From Annona cherimola (Eukaryota; Streptophyta; Magnoliopsida; Magnoliales; Annonaceae), in assembly GCA_030490835.1 (NCBI GenBank), contig CM059977.1, forward strand, positions 22,363,335-22,427,334: 64,000 bases of DNA. Reading direction: 5' to 3'. The translations under genes were made by a program, and so were the position numbers. Positions 11,396 to 24,470 of this stretch are shown here, one piece after another (positions within the stretch are counted from its first letter, which is position 1; every line of letters starts with the position of its first letter). The notes under the pieces were generated by a model. It was not told the DNA's origin. It searched no databases and saw only the letters and a program-made list of their open reading frames with translations.

Positions 11396-11588
11396 GGTTG
11401 GATATAGATGCCTTATTCTAAGGGATAAGCAATTCGTTTCACATATGGCACAAACAGGTTTGCTCTCACACATTCATTTCTAACTTTAAAACAATATCAT
11501 TACAAAACTAAATATTTATGGAAAGATAAAGGCTTGTGATGCACGTCGATTTCTAATGTCAAGACTTTTTACCAAGTGAAAATTAACA

Positions 11589-14466
11589 TCATTTCTTTTT
11601 TGGTTTTTTGGCTTTACTGCGACCTTCAATCCTTTTCCTTGCTGCTTCAAATTCCTCCTCATTTGGCACATCGGAGGGCTCACCCCCACCATATTTCCTC
11701 ATCATAGAGGAGAACATGGATTCGAATTGTTCCCTCCTCTCACTCCTGCGCTGAGTTATAGCTGCAGCAAGATCAGCCATAGCATCTTTATTTGATCTGT
11801 GGAGAAATTTCAATATTGATCAGTCAGTGTCAAAACAGATAAGGTTGCGTAGATAAGACAGGCAACTGTAAAAAGGAACTCACTTCCCCCTCCGTTGTAG
11901 AGGATTTGTAGGTGGTTCTATTCTTGACACTTCATTTGCCCACTTTCTATATGCTTTAGTTTCCTTCAGCTCTCCTGATGAAAAACACTAAACTGATTAT
12001 GCCCTTTGGTGGATAACAATGCTGGCGCTTGTGTTATAGTGTGTCAACAGCATATTGATCTGCCACTTGACAGTTTCAAAATGGTCATGAAGAAATAAGC
12101 AAATCCATGTTTCCCTCTAGAGTAAAGAAAATGGTTTAAATTGTCGCAAAGATGACAGCTGATAAAACTGCTGATACAAACAGTGAAGGCAGAAATGCAT
12201 CAGTTACAACATCAATGGAAAAATAACAAAAGCAGTACAACCAAGGGTCACAGAAACACCGTTCTCTGTTGTTTTCACTTATACTTGATCGCCCAAAACT
12301 TGAAACATATTTTTAAATTTCTCAAAGACTTCAGAGGCCTTGTTCTTTTTCACATTGACAGAGAAAATCACTTAAATGATTCCCTAAAGAATTCCCAATG
12401 ACACAGCTATCCACTCTAAAATGTACATAATCATGCTTGTTGTTTTCATTGAACAATTTCCTCCTATAAACAGGAAATAGAAAATTACCATCAGTGATCA
12501 GGCATTCCTGGTCATATAATTTACATAATAGGAATTCACACCTGCAGCTATTGCCTCGTCAATGACATCCTTGAAACGGTGTGAATCTAGCTTCGGCTCA
12601 GAACATATCATTGAACAGAAAAGCCTGCAGAAACAAAAACCATATAATATTAATTTGTTGCAACTATTCTAGAGAGCTTACAAGGAAAAAAGTACCGAAC
12701 TTCACCTTTTCATATTACCCTTGAACTCCATATATAGATCCTTCAAATCCTTCTTTTCTGTATCTGATCCCCTGTAGTTAGCCTCAAACTCTTCAATATC
12801 AGCCTCTGTAACCTGAAATTTGCACAAAACTGTTTACTCGTTTTCCCAGAAAGAGCAGAAAGCACCCAATAATAAGATCAAATTTAAATGGAAAACTAAG
12901 AAAAACCTGTTTGTAAATTGTTCTGAAGTATTCACGCAGATGCTGAACAACATCCCCAGCTAGATCCTGAACACAGCAAACACAAGCATGAATGAGAATG
13001 CGAAGTTGAAAGTTATTAGGAAGTTGAAACAGAAAAACAAGAAGAAAAGATAATCCACAAACATATTTTGAAAGCCACTCACGGCATCCTCCACACAGCC
13101 AGTCTGATCATAAACGGCCCTTTTCTCCTCATCTCCAAGAACAGATATCACCTTTTGCAACAGCTGGAATTTCTCTTTTGCCTCCTACAAGGAAATAGAG
13201 CAACATCATTAGATTAAAAAGAACAGGAAAAATTATCAGCATCATTGAGTCAACCTTCCACACCTCATCACCAGGATTCTTATCTGGATGCAGGCGCAAT
13301 GCCAATTTGTAGTATGCCTTCTTTATTTCCTGTTGAGTTGCTGTCCTCTCCACACCAAGGATCTGAATCCATCCAACTATGTTGATTAAAACAACTACGT
13401 TTCCTTAATCATTAACAAAATATCAAACTCCCAAATTTCATAATAAAATACTGCATTTGCAATAGGAACAACCTTAAAGACATCTAAATTTTGATAAAGG
13501 ACTATCAGTCATGTGGAAAATATCTTCTCCCAAAAATGGAGAGAAGAAGAAGTAATCACAACAAAGAATAGATAAAGGTACAAAACAACAATAAGCAGAC
13601 AACTGGAAAAAAATGTTCCATCTTGGCTATTGAGGTTCGGGGCCTTTTACCACTAGCAGTAGCATGCGGGAAGCTTTGGCTGTAAACTACAATCAAAGCC
13701 TGGTTGTTTTCTAATCTTATATGAATCATGTCAATTTTTTCGTCTCAAATAATTATGCCTATGTGATAACATCAACAGTGTTGAGATGCCTTTATTAGTC
13801 TGCTAGTTTGTCATTGTAAAAGTAAATATTTGCCACTCGAAAGCCTAGAAAGCACAGTCAAGGCATCCGTAGTTACCAAAACTGGCAAGTTAAAACAACA
13901 AAATAAAATAAAATAAAAAATCAATACAGAGTGACTGGAGATTTGTAGGTGTCTTCCAACCAAAACATCTCGATGTGGAGAATTAATAAGGTCCAAAAAT
14001 TGTTTAGATGCATGCATCTAACAACTCGAGATTCCCAGTTACAAAAGCAATGACCTCGAGTTTCACAGTATTTCTTCCCATCAATCACATGCAAACACAA
14101 CCATATTCCGCACTAATCCTAGGTGCTAGACTAATTAGCATAAGGAGACAGAAAGAAGAGTTTCAGCACAAATATGCACTGAAGAGTTCGAATGCATTCA
14201 ATGAAAACATCATAGCAACAAGAAAATCGAAATAAAAGAGGAGAACAAGGAACAGTAAAGGCAATTCTGAAAGAATGAAGGGCGCACCTCAACGTAGATC
14301 AAAACCTAGGGCACGAAATCCCTCAAAAGAAGCAACGTTGGCACATAAATACCTCGTATAAGTCTTCCTTCTTGGAGATAGGTTCTTCATCTATGCGATT
14401 CTGGTCTTGCCCGTCTTCCTTGCCTTGAGGAACCCTACCGGCCTTTTGCTTCTGCTTCTTCGCCAT
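11589..14466 (-). CDS. Chaperone protein DnaJ 6-like (DNAJC9-type J-protein)
   Basis: Type III J-domain co-chaperone; such proteins stimulate Hsp70 ATPase, and the animal relative DNAJC9 also handles histones. Eight exons join in frame with GT-AG introns (minus strand): 14466-14353, 13362-13264, 13184-13083, 12966-12907, 12812-12706, 12624-12542, 11974-11884, 11796-11589. The product is 287 aa, close to Arabidopsis ATJ6. The J domain spans about residues 35-105: '[20 protein letters not shown]', the essential HPD motif in '[12 protein letters not shown]', then '[20 protein letters not shown]'. No Gly/Phe or zinc region follows, as expected for this class. The tail is charged, with '[20 protein letters not shown]' and a basic end '[11 protein letters not shown]' that looks like a nuclear signal (inference). 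The start is the first ATG after a TATA-like box. The gene looks intact. Confidence 0.93.
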
Positions 14467-14660
14467 TTCTGTGAAGTGCGCGGAGAGACACGAAGCGCGA
14501 GAGATATGCGGGGGAATGATTCCCGCCTTTTTCTATAGCATTCCGCACACAAGCACGGCGTTATTGCGTTTTTTCCCGCCTTCCTGGGATGAAAAACCCG
14601 CGGCAAACAAAATCGAAGGGGGGAATCGAGACTCGAGAGGGACTCCGGACTAGGAAGAAG

Positions 14661-14668
14661 TATTTATA
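14661..14668 (-). promoter_or_regulatory. TATA box of the DnaJ gene
   Basis: On the minus strand the sequence reads TATAAATA, about 195 bp upstream of the start codon. That would give a 5' leader of roughly 160 nt. Position and sequence fit a core promoter; no experimental support. Confidence 0.5.
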
Positions 14669-14834
14669 CTCGGGCGTCAGTCACGGTTTCGAGCGGGCAG
14701 CCCTCTCATCCCATCTCATCAGAATCCATGCAAGGCGGCGAGGGCTGCAAGATCTTCGCCGTTCGCTATCACTGCACGGCGGCGTACTGACCGGCGACTA
14801 TCAGTCTACTCGAGGGTGATTGGTTGAACCGAAG

Positions 14835-14850
14835 GGGGGGGGGGGGGGTG
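14835..14850. repeat. Poly-G tract
   Basis: A run of about 13 guanines upstream of the DnaJ promoter. It is a likely assembly or slippage weak point. Confidence 0.7.
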
Positions 14851-14867
14851 CGCCATCTGGCATGAGG

Positions 14868-15145
14868 TTTAAAATATATATATAAATCTTACTTTTGACG
14901 GTTTAGACGTTGAAAAAACCACTCTAAACTTGATATTTACATTAAATTATTTTATTACGTTGATTTTGCACCATTTTAAGATGGAGACTACACACATGTT
15001 GTATTTGGATGAAAATTGGTATGGTAATAAAGTGAACAATTCTAAATATAATGGGTAAGGTGGATTTATGGGAAATGATCAGGTGGGGCTCACAGTGCAT
15101 GGACTGCACGGTGCAGTCGCATGTACTGGATCATTTCCCATATAT
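14868..15145 (-). mobile_element. Foldback element of the TGCAGT/GATCA family, copy 1
   Basis: Shares a core with copies at 54,597, 58,681 and 59,050: 'ttattacgttgattttgcac', 'cattttaagatggag', 'aatgggtaaggtggat', 'gatcaggtggggctcacag'. One end is a hairpin ('cagtgcatggactgcac', 'gtgcagtcgcatgtactg'). A short TA repeat abuts the other end. No coding capacity. Confidence 0.65.
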
Positions 15146-16420
15146 ATAAATAAAAATTTAACTCCTCCGTGCAAACATTTTATGCTATTATATTTTAACT
15201 GACTATTCCACTTTTTCCATTATTAGTTTTACCTTTCAGTCATTTTTTACATTTTTAGGTAATATATTTTATTTTATTTTCTCTACTCCAAACCATTACT
15301 CTACTATATTATATTATATTACTCTTTTATTTTTTTTCAAAATTTTTACCATAATTTTTTCCAGCTTTTCGTAAATGGAGAATGCAGAAGATTTTGAAGA
15401 ATAAAAAACTAGCAATAACATCGAATTGCGCAAGAATATAGGTCATAATAATGATGAAAATCGTCTTTAAATTACCGAATCAAGTCTTTTATTGAAAAAA
15501 ATATATTTTCTGGAATTTCCTTTTCATGTTATTTCCATGCTAATCATACCCAACCATTTTTCCAAGATGCAAATCCAGCTCTAAAGTTGCTCGTACCAAA
15601 AGCGTTCCTTTTAAGAGCATTGTTCCAGTTTTCTTTTATTTTTCCATTTTGAAATTATACTTTACCATATCTCTATTTCATACAACACGATCAATCATCT
15701 TAACCAATTTATCTAAATTTTTGTTCATTGAATATATTATACTCGTATGGGTAGTAACAACAGACAATGCTCCAAAATGAAAGACAGTAACTCCATGCAA
15801 AGTTGAATCAGAAACAAGTGGCACTAAGGACAAGCATCTCACAATGGTACAGCTTTTTTAGCCGATGAAATGAAGGATAGGAATTGCCCTGGAAAACTGA
15901 TGTACAATTTCAAAAACAAAAACAAAAACAAAACAAAAAAAAAAAAAAAATTCTAAACGAACGAGATTCTTAATTGATCAGAGAACCGAACGGATTTTCT
16001 TAAATTATAACCATTCATTATGTTTAAAATACAGAATATAGTCATCATATTTGTGCCAAAATCAGTTAAAAATGAATGATTAAAACGGGTCTTAGGGAAG
16101 AGGTAAAAAGGCAAGGTTTAAATTGATTGCTTCGATCAAAACAGTTTGGGTAAAACCACCGAGACTGAGAACATGACTAGGCCCGAGCAATGATTCTTGA
16201 GAACTAACACTCCATTCATTATCATTTTGAAAGACAAGAACACACAACAATACATCTTTTCCTCCACAACACATTCTCATATTCTCCGTTTCTTCCCAAG
16301 ACAAAATCACATTGTCAAGTGCCAGCCAACTGACCAATCGCACAAAAACAAAACAAAAGGCAAAAAAAATGAAACAAAACAAAACAAAGTCCGCATTTTT
16401 TTCTACTGTCAGACTGGAAT
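15146..16420. other. Intergenic between the DnaJ gene and the 16.4-23.3 kb gene
   Basis: AT-rich, with poly-A tracts near 15,910-15,950 and no convincing coding frame. The last few hundred bases before 16,421 probably hold the 3' UTR and polyadenylation signals of the next gene. Nothing else stands out. Confidence 0.5.
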
Positions 16421-19400
16421 TCACTGCTTGTCCTTCCCAGCTGAGGATCTCCTGCTATAAACTTTCTTAGCATCTAAAAGGCCCAATCCACCTCCCCGGT
16501 ATCCCCCACGCTTCCTCTTGTTCCTGGGAGCTCCCAGCTTGGATGCCAGACAAGCCTTCAATGTCGGTTGTGCCAAAGCTGTGCCCGGCTCTGCCATTGG
16601 CACAGCATTAGTTGTGGATGTTGTTGGTTCTGGAGCTGAAACTGCAGGGGCACAGCCCTCCAGTTCCTCTGCTTCTTTGCTGGGTCCATTCACTAGCTCT
16701 AGAGGTTGGCCTACCGTCTCAAGGTCCAGCAACTCTTCGTGGGAAGATTGATTGTGTATTAGGACATCATCAGCAATCTGCATTGTATAGATATAAGATT
16801 GGCCGATTTCCAAGAATTATGAATCATGATCAAGAACTACAACAAAAAACTAAAACTAATAATAATAATAATCACAAATAACAATACTTCTGAAATGTAG
16901 TTAATTTCTTTTCATCTCTTTTTTTTTTCTTTTTTTGAAAAAATTGCCCCACCATGTGCCAGTGCCACCAGCACACCACAAAATCAATGTCTCGGATTAG
17001 TTAAATGCACACGCACATTTGAACCTAGGATACGAACTCACAAGTAAACAGATGGATAAATCATTAACTCTAGTGTCCTTTGGGCATTCAGTAAAACAAA
17101 AATCCACCCCTTCATATACACCTTTTGATATGATTTGACATGTTTGCCTACTTACCATATTTTTTCTATTACCATCTCTATATTCCAATTAACTTCTTTT
17201 TTTCCTGTTTTCCATACAACTAATGTCTATTTTATCTATATTCTCTTTATTCCTAATTACTATATCAAAATTTTTCCCCATATTTTTTTCCCATTTTTTA
17301 GTGATCAAATGGACCCATATGCATGATACAGATGCAAGTCATTTTATGGGCAGACTAAAATATTCGTGTACGTGTAACAGTCCTAGAAAAGATTGATCCA
17401 TTTCAGACAGTTTTCAGACTCACTGTAAAAGGTCTTACATCTTCACAAGAATCTCCAGCATGCGGATGATCCATAGACGCATCACAAGCAGATAACAGGC
17501 CCACTGTGCTTTCAATTGTGTCTGGGAGAGCAGCAACTTCGCCGAAGCTTGAAACTTGGCTTTCATTCATAACAAGATCTCCAATAGCATACTCAGAGAC
17601 ATGCCCAAGGGGATTATACAGCGCGCCAACTGGTGTTTCATCAATATCACCAGAAGAGAGAGTATGATTCAAAGTTGATCCAGCTGGTGCATCACCTTGT
17701 ACAGAGAGGGCCAGATTCTCCACTGAAGAAGATCTACCAGCATTTTTTAGAATCAATTTATCCAGCTGATCCTTCAGCTTAATTACCCGAGACTGCTGTA
17801 GATCAATGTTCCAAAGAATTTGCTCGAAAAAATTATTAGATTTTTTGGATTCAAAAACTAGCCATTCATGGTTATCCTTAAGCTCATAAGCATTGTTCAT
17901 ATCTTGTTCCACCATGGTCCCTAAAGCCAACAAAATAATTTGTTAAATATAACAATCGCCAAGCACCATAAAGATACAAAGGCCAAATCTCACAATGCAG
18001 AATAAAGACCAACTGCAGGGCCAACTCAAAAACAAACGAAAAGGATGAATAGTGAGGTTATTAATATGATAGAACATCACTATAATCATTATGCTGTTAA
18101 GAAAATGGCACTCCGGTCATGCCTGAGCACACAAACAGCATAATTAAATAGATTGTGCATGCAATGGAAGAATTGCACTCTGACAGTCTATTAGACAAGT
18201 AATTGGAACCTTGTTACAATAGTCGGGCTGCAACACAACATTTGGTTACATACCAAACTCTCCCTTAAAAAGACCTATATCCTGAAACATATTGCTGAAT
18301 CACAACCTGACATTCAAGAATACACAGAACCACATCAAGACTCATGAATCAGAATTGAGTGCTAAACTTGACCTTGAAGCAATGTCAGGCATAGCCACGG
18401 AAACCCAGTTGAGTAGTTGCTTCTTCCAGTTTAATAAAATCCTAAAGGAAATTGAGAAGGGATCTTTTCTGCCACATTGGCTTATCTACATCAATTGCAG
18501 CCATACTACAGCACCACCCCCACCTATAATTTTATGGAACATTATGTTGACAAGTTAGTGAAGATTACACAAGAAAAAACATGAAACTATCTGCAACTGT
18601 GAAGGTACAGCTTGAGCATTCATTGTAAACCTTCCATTTTGTCTACAGTGGAAGCTAAATGGTGAATGGGATGTCTTTCTTTTATCAATTCTCTGTGGAA
18701 AGGCTTTCCATATGATTTCTTAAGTGCTCCAGATACGTACACAAGTCCACTTGTGCTCTGAAAATAAGTGCATCGAAAAAGGCTAATATTGGTCCACTGT
18801 TGCTTCCTATACTCATGTTTAAACAATCCAAAGCATGCAAGAATATAAACTAACTTGGATTTGTTCAAGATGTCCAATGTTCCAATTACATTATGCTCAT
18901 CAGCAGAAGTACAGATTATGTCGATGTAAATCAGGTAGAAATAACAAACAATTTATTTATGCTGTCATGTGATGCTTCCATATCAAGAAATACAGCCATT
19001 CTTACCATGATTGCCATAGTCATCATCAATGGAGATGCCATCTGCTTCAGATTTCCTATTTTCTGCACACACACACAAAAAAAGCAGAAATACATAACAA
19101 ACCAAATTTCTAACAAACAGACACCAACAAGCTAGTAAAAGTGAAGTTTACCATAGTAAGAAAAGAGATTATGGTGTGACATGTATGAACGTATATCCAA
19201 TGTGTCTTCCAGTCTCTTTCTCTTTCTCCTCCTCATAACTTGTCTTCCATGGCTTAGACAAGGAAGAGGCATAGTCCTAGCAACACAATCATCTAATGCA
19301 ATCTGACCTTCCTTCAATTGCTTTTCGTGAGTGTATCTCAAAAGTTCGCTGTCATACTTAAGTGCTTGTCGCTGCAGTTCTTTCATCCGCAACTCTAGCC

Positions 19401-22400
19401 ATTTGCATCGCCACATGAGAGGCCTTATATACCTTCTCCAATGAGCAGTCAGTTTCTTCTTCCTGAAAGTAGGAACTGCACATGTTTTAAAAAAAATTAT
19501 ATGCTTAAATTATTCTTGCCGAAACGATTTGTCTATCTGATCAACTCATCATAACCTGCAGATATCAGTCTGCAGGATGAGCCTCCATATTTTTGCAGCA
19601 AGGTAAAGACCCTGATCACCAACTCTAAGCCTGTTCACAAACACAATGAGGAAGGGATGGAATTTATAATTCCGGAAAAACACTCTTCTCATTCCCAAAA
19701 AAATAACAGCCCAATTTTCCCATTTCACATACTTTTCTCATACCCAACACAACAACACTTTTTTCATCCCATTCCTGAACAGGAGGTTACATGATTCTTG
19801 ATAGCCATTCAACAAAGTGTTCCTACAAATGCTGCCAAATCACATTACGATAAAATGTAGTTAGACACATTTCTAAACAAGATAGATTTTTCAGTATAAT
19901 AATCCAAACATTGTTTTATGCAGTTGTTTTCGCTTTGGTTGTTCCTGCCAGCATCCAGCACTGCATTGCAACCAAGCTAGCCCAGCCCTATCACAGGCAG
20001 AAGATGGCTGATGTTGAGCAGCCAGTTGACAGACTTCCTATTTCACCTAGTCCTGCTGACTCTTAAATTCCTCCCGAAACTCAAAACTCTCTTATTTGGA
20101 CCCTAATATGATCTAGAGAGACCAATCGACAGCCAGATGCAGCACCTTAATCAAGTGCTGAAAACAACCACACAAGCGCTAAATACCCATTCTCACTTCA
20201 AAATAGCCATGTCGCTGTTCATAGGTAATGATGAAATATACAATTCTTATGTTGGTGTTAATTACCAACTTGATTAAAACAATCCACCCACCAATCACTC
20301 AGATCTAAAACTACTTTCTGTATGACAGTAGAAAGAGAAAAACTCCTGATTAGTAGATGTTTAGTCAACGTTTGCTTTATCGATTATTGAGAATATATAA
20401 CCCCCGCCCCCCGACAAATTAAGATAAAATAATACACAGTTAAAATTACTGCTTTAAATTTCAAATTTTAATAATAAATAGAAATGCATAAGAGACCAAC
20501 GCATGCAAACTATACTTCCCTGATTTAACATATGAAAATTATGAAGAGCTGTGATTCTACACAGCCGGCCGCATGGGGACCCCCATGCGTCCGGCTGTGT
20601 AACCCATTTTTTATTTTATTTTTTGATTTTTTTCATAAACATGTAAAGCTAAATGTATTTAACCCATAAACCGATTTTGACCATTTTTGGATGCTTTTAA
20701 GTTTTTTTTATTTTTAAACACAGCAGCATTTTTCGTAATTTCTGAGTCAGAAAACTACGAAAATGCCACTGTGTTTAAAAATAAAAAAATACTTAAAAGC
20801 ATCCAAAAATGGTAAAAAATGGGTTTATGGGTTAAATACATCTAGCTTTACATGTTTATAAAAAATAGGTTTTTTGGCCAGACACATGGGGTTAGCCATG
20901 CATCCGGCAGCACCCTATCACCCCTCAATTATGAATGTATCAATATAAAAACGTATAAACAAAATGCATTACCTAGAGATGAGCTTTTAATGATTTATAG
21001 AGGATAATATAGTTGTTTGAAAGGAAACAATGGAAGAAACATCACACGAGGCTTTGACCCATAATTTGCAATAAAAATAACATTGTTGGCACTGTTTAAA
21101 TTGTAGATAATAGAGAACAGCAGAAACAATAGCAATAATACTAGCAAGAGAAGAGGGGTTGTCCAACTGGTTGGCTTTTATATTTAAAAAATATTTCTTA
21201 AATCTAAACTATTTAACACAAGCAAATAAATATTTATGATGCCAAAATACTTTGATTGGAAACTTTTACATATCATTTGAGAGCTAATACAAAACTGTTA
21301 AAAAATTTCAAATTTTGGAAATAAACATATAAAAGTTTTCGAAATGTGTGAATTTGTATCATAACTAAGTATATGCAGACTATATGGTTTAGATTTTAAA
21401 AAATATTCTTTTAAGAATATGAAAAACAACCAGTTGGACAACCCCTTTTGTCCGACCAGTCGTTTTCAATCATTACCTTTATAGATAATATCTTTGATAT
21501 TTCCCATATAATTGACAATAGATGAAAATGCTATTTTTCCAGTAAGATAAATTACAACCACCTCCTAGATGACATCGTCTCCAAAGAAAATGTCAATAAA
21601 GCAAATATTCATCTGGATAAAGGTAAAATGACGAATAAGATAGGATTAAGCATAGATTTCAAAATTCGACATTTTATCTTATTCGTTGAGCTGTAGAATT
21701 ACTACAGGAGTGAATAGAGAAGTAGAAGTGAGGTTTTTTTCTGGTTTTCTTTTTTTTTTCTTTTTTTCTTTTTACTTTTTTTTTTTTTTTTTGCAAGAAA
21801 AGTAATTAGATAAGGCATTTATTATGCCATTGTGCTACTTAGATTAAAAGCGACAATCTAAACTTTGTACGAAGAAGTAGAGAAGTATTAAAAACTTATA
21901 CAACAAAGGTTGTGGAATTTTTACTTACATAGATAGGTATTTCCCATCAAGGCAATGGCATGTGTGTCATGACAGCTGTTAGGCTTACATCAAGGTTACA
22001 CTACATAAGCAACCCTGGGATTTTCTCTATCTAACAAGCCGTGTTGAAGAAATTCTTGAGCAAGGCCATAGAGTTTTTGATTGACTACTAATATTTTGTA
22101 TATAATAATTCTATAAGCACATCTACAAAATGCACAGACAGATCAAAATGCAAATTTTGATAGGGACTCCATTCCAAAACCATAAATCTAGCATTCATAG
22201 TTCATCGATGACATCTGAGCAAGCAAACGCCCATGAGAAGTCTACTAGTCAAGATTCCTAGAATTTATTTATTTTTTTATGGACAATTCCTAGAAAGATT
22301 AATGTGTCCATTGTCCTACATTGTTCACAATTTTTTTCTCATGAATATAAAATATAATTTCTTGATACGGCCATGAAGATTGCACCTACATCCTGCTAAG

Positions 22401-23259
22401 GCACTTACAGTTACAGATGGCATTCAGTTGCAGTTTTGTATTTGTAAAATATAGATTCAGCTCAAAGAAAGTTTAAGAAGCATCAAGCAGTAAGCATGCA
22501 GGTCAAGAGAGCTGTATTGGATAACAAATGGAGCCTGACAAAGGAAATTTGTAGCTATTGTGTCTTCCTTGAAAACAGCAGCAAATTCTAATTAAGCAAG
22601 ATGATTTCCAAGACCATTTCGGGCCAATCAATACTTCAATTCATAGAATTACTGTGTATGCAATTAAAAATTATCCGGGCCACGGACAAGGAAGTTTGCT
22701 TGCTATTACGTGTTTCCCCTCAAAAACAGTGGCAAGTTCTAATTAAGTAAGATGGATTTTCCTAGACCATTTCTGGTCAATTAATTTCAATACTTCAATT
22801 AATAGAATTACAGCATACACAATTGGAAAATTACCTAGGCCGAAATATTTTGCCAAATCCATCAAACATACTTGAAGAGCCATTATCATGACAAAACCGT
22901 GACTCGACCTCATCATCACTGGAGTTGACTCTCAAACCATCCTCAGAGCCGGACATGGTGTTCCCAAAGGAGCTTGAGTACTCAGTAGCATCTGGGTCTT
23001 CCTCAACTTTAGTAAATCTGACACTCGTATCTACGCAATCAATAATGTTGACCTCTGGTTCCAACATTTCATCAATCTTCTGCTGATCTAACAATGTTTC
23101 AGCATGGAATGTGTTGTCTTCACAATTGTTCGTGCACCTCAAATCCACATCATCTTCGACCTTCAAAGCAATCCTGTTTTCCTTCTCCATAGAAGATTTT
23201 ACAGAAGAACCTGGCTTCTCCTCCTGATCCACGTCCATTAAAACTGGAGCAGGAGCCAT
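16421..23259 (-). CDS. Plant-specific conserved protein of unknown function
   Basis: Five exons join in frame (minus strand): 23259-22835, 19462-19152, 19062-19006, 17920-17439, 16777-16421, giving about 543 aa. The exon-4 donor could instead be at 17424 (both are phase 0). Exon 1 encodes an acidic, serine-rich head ending 'MFDGFGKIFRPR'. Exon 2 starts the best conserved block, 'KKKLTAHWRRYIRPLMWRCK', then a predicted helical stretch 'LELRMKELQRQALKYDSELL' and a basic 'RRRKRKRLEDT' followed by 'YMSHHNLFSYY'. Exon 4 has a second helix-forming stretch around 'EQILWNIDLQQSRVIKLKDQ'. The tail is proline/alanine-rich and ends basic ('RKRGGYRGGG', 'YSRRSSAGKDKQ'). I recall uncharacterised plant homologues with the same order of blocks, but no known function. 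Nuclear location is inferred from the basic clusters. Intron 1 is 3.4 kb and loaded with repeats. Confidence 0.85.
20565..20920. mobile_element. Foldback element FB1 in intron 1
   Basis: A near-palindrome of about 350 bp. The left end is itself a hairpin ('cagccggccgcatggggacc', then 'catgcgtccggctgtg'). The arms ('taaagctaaatgtatttaac' / 'gttaaatacatctagcttta') meet around a centre with 'cgtaatttctgagtcagaaa'. It is the clearest member of the foldback core family (see 39,180, 50,130, 62,245). Confidence 0.8.
21155..21455. mobile_element. MITE with GGGGTTGTCCAACTGGTTG ends
   Basis: Inverted ends 'ggggttgtccaactggttg' and 'caaccagttggacaacccc' (19 bp) enclose about 260 bp of AT-rich non-coding sequence, all within intron 1 of the unknown-function gene. 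Confidence 0.75.
22537..22840. repeat. Tandem duplication at the intron-1 donor
   Basis: Two units of about 150 bp: 22,537-22,682 and 22,684-22,840. Shared landmarks are 'aattctaattaag' / 'gttctaattaagtaagatgg', 'aatacttcaattcatagaat' / 'aatacttcaattaatagaat', and 'aaaattatccgggcc' / 'aaaattacctaggcc'. The proximal unit includes the real donor (GGCCTAG|gtaatt on the minus strand). In the distal unit the matching place reads ggcccggataatt and has lost the GT. Confidence 0.75.
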
Positions 23260-24470
23260 TCTGGAGTTAACCCCTTAACAGATTTAACTCGTGCTGTCAA
23301 TGTAGCAGATGTTCAAGCCATTTTAACAGCTGCAAGAACATGGCATCTCATACTTTCTTTGAAAGCTCCCCAAAAATCTTCACATGGTCCAAACTACCTA
23401 GCAACATAATGACAGAGCAAAGAAAAAATCAATGGCACTTAAGTCACAGGATAAGGAGTCAAACAAAGTTTGATCACATGGTGCCTTGAGGTTACCTTCA
23501 TTCAGTTCAGACCAATTTTGTCAAAACCAAACAGTGATGGAAATGACGAAGGAACTAGTCTAGTTCAAACCAGTGTAACCAGATTAAGCAAACCGGTTTC
23601 AACTGGTGACGTCAGTATTATATGTCATAAATTGTTGATTATTTTTAATTAATTATATTTTGGTGAATGTTTGTATTCATAACTCCTAGCTCCTAAGACT
23701 AAAAGTTAAATTGAGAATGTATCACACTTAAGTATCTACTAACATTCATTTATAAAAAATAGCTACTAACCAAAACATGTAGGAAAAAAAGGAATAGAAT
23801 TATTTAAAAATAATATAACTAAGCATAAGAACCTAAAGAAATTAACTTCATTAAATAACCTGAAACTTGCAATATTCTATTGATGATGACATGGTTATCA
23901 AAGTACGGCCTACAGCAATACAATATACAAATTTATAAATTACAGTAATTAAATCAGGCAATCAACATTAATACCAGAAATGTACAATTGAACCAACAAT
24001 GCAACAGAACAATATCAAGCAATCAATAACAATGCGATGGAATACTCCAGTTTTGACTATTGAAAATACAGAATAGATGCATTAATTCTTACAGTGATTT
24101 CTGATTTTTCTTGTCCTGGAATAGCTGCCTTCAGCAGAAAAATATTCACAAAAAGGGGTGGTTATATTTTAGGGGAAATGAAAAAAAAATGGAGCTTTTT
24201 GGAAACAAATCGAAGTATAGGGAATACTCTTGCCGAAAATCAGGACCGAAAACAGGAGCCGGCGCTGGGGAGAAGAGATGAGAGAGAGAGCAGCCGCAGC
24301 GCTGCTGTTTTGATTTTTCTTTTGAAAAAATCTTTGCGGCTGTCAGCTAGAGATGAGGAGCTGTTAGGCCGGTCGATGAATGGGTTCTCGGAGGCAGCGA
24401 GAAGGGAATCGAAAATCAAAATTAATGGCAGGGAGCAGAGAGACAGAGAGAAGGGAATCGGAAATCCGAA
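23260..24470. other. Upstream region of the 16.4-23.3 kb gene, with decayed hAT end
   Basis: Holds the presumed 5' region of the minus-strand gene. Within it, about 23,500-23,700 resembles the right end of the hAT element at 49,286-50,814 in the opposite orientation ('aaaccggtttcaactggtga', 'gacgtcagtat', 'tatgtcataaatt'). The other end of that copy is not found. The rest is AT-rich with no clear gene. Confidence 0.45.

Larger units (their letters stand above)
7590..11460. repeat. Tandem duplication, copy B
   Basis: This is the partner of copy A and ends about 130 bp beyond the stop codon of the DnaJ gene. It contains its own private insertions: a Tourist-like MITE at 7,669-7,916 and an LTR segment at 8,335-9,300. 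Where copy A has the MITE at 3,293-3,559, copy B has an uninterrupted site around 9,965 ('gagatgaagtcgg'). Confidence 0.75.
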
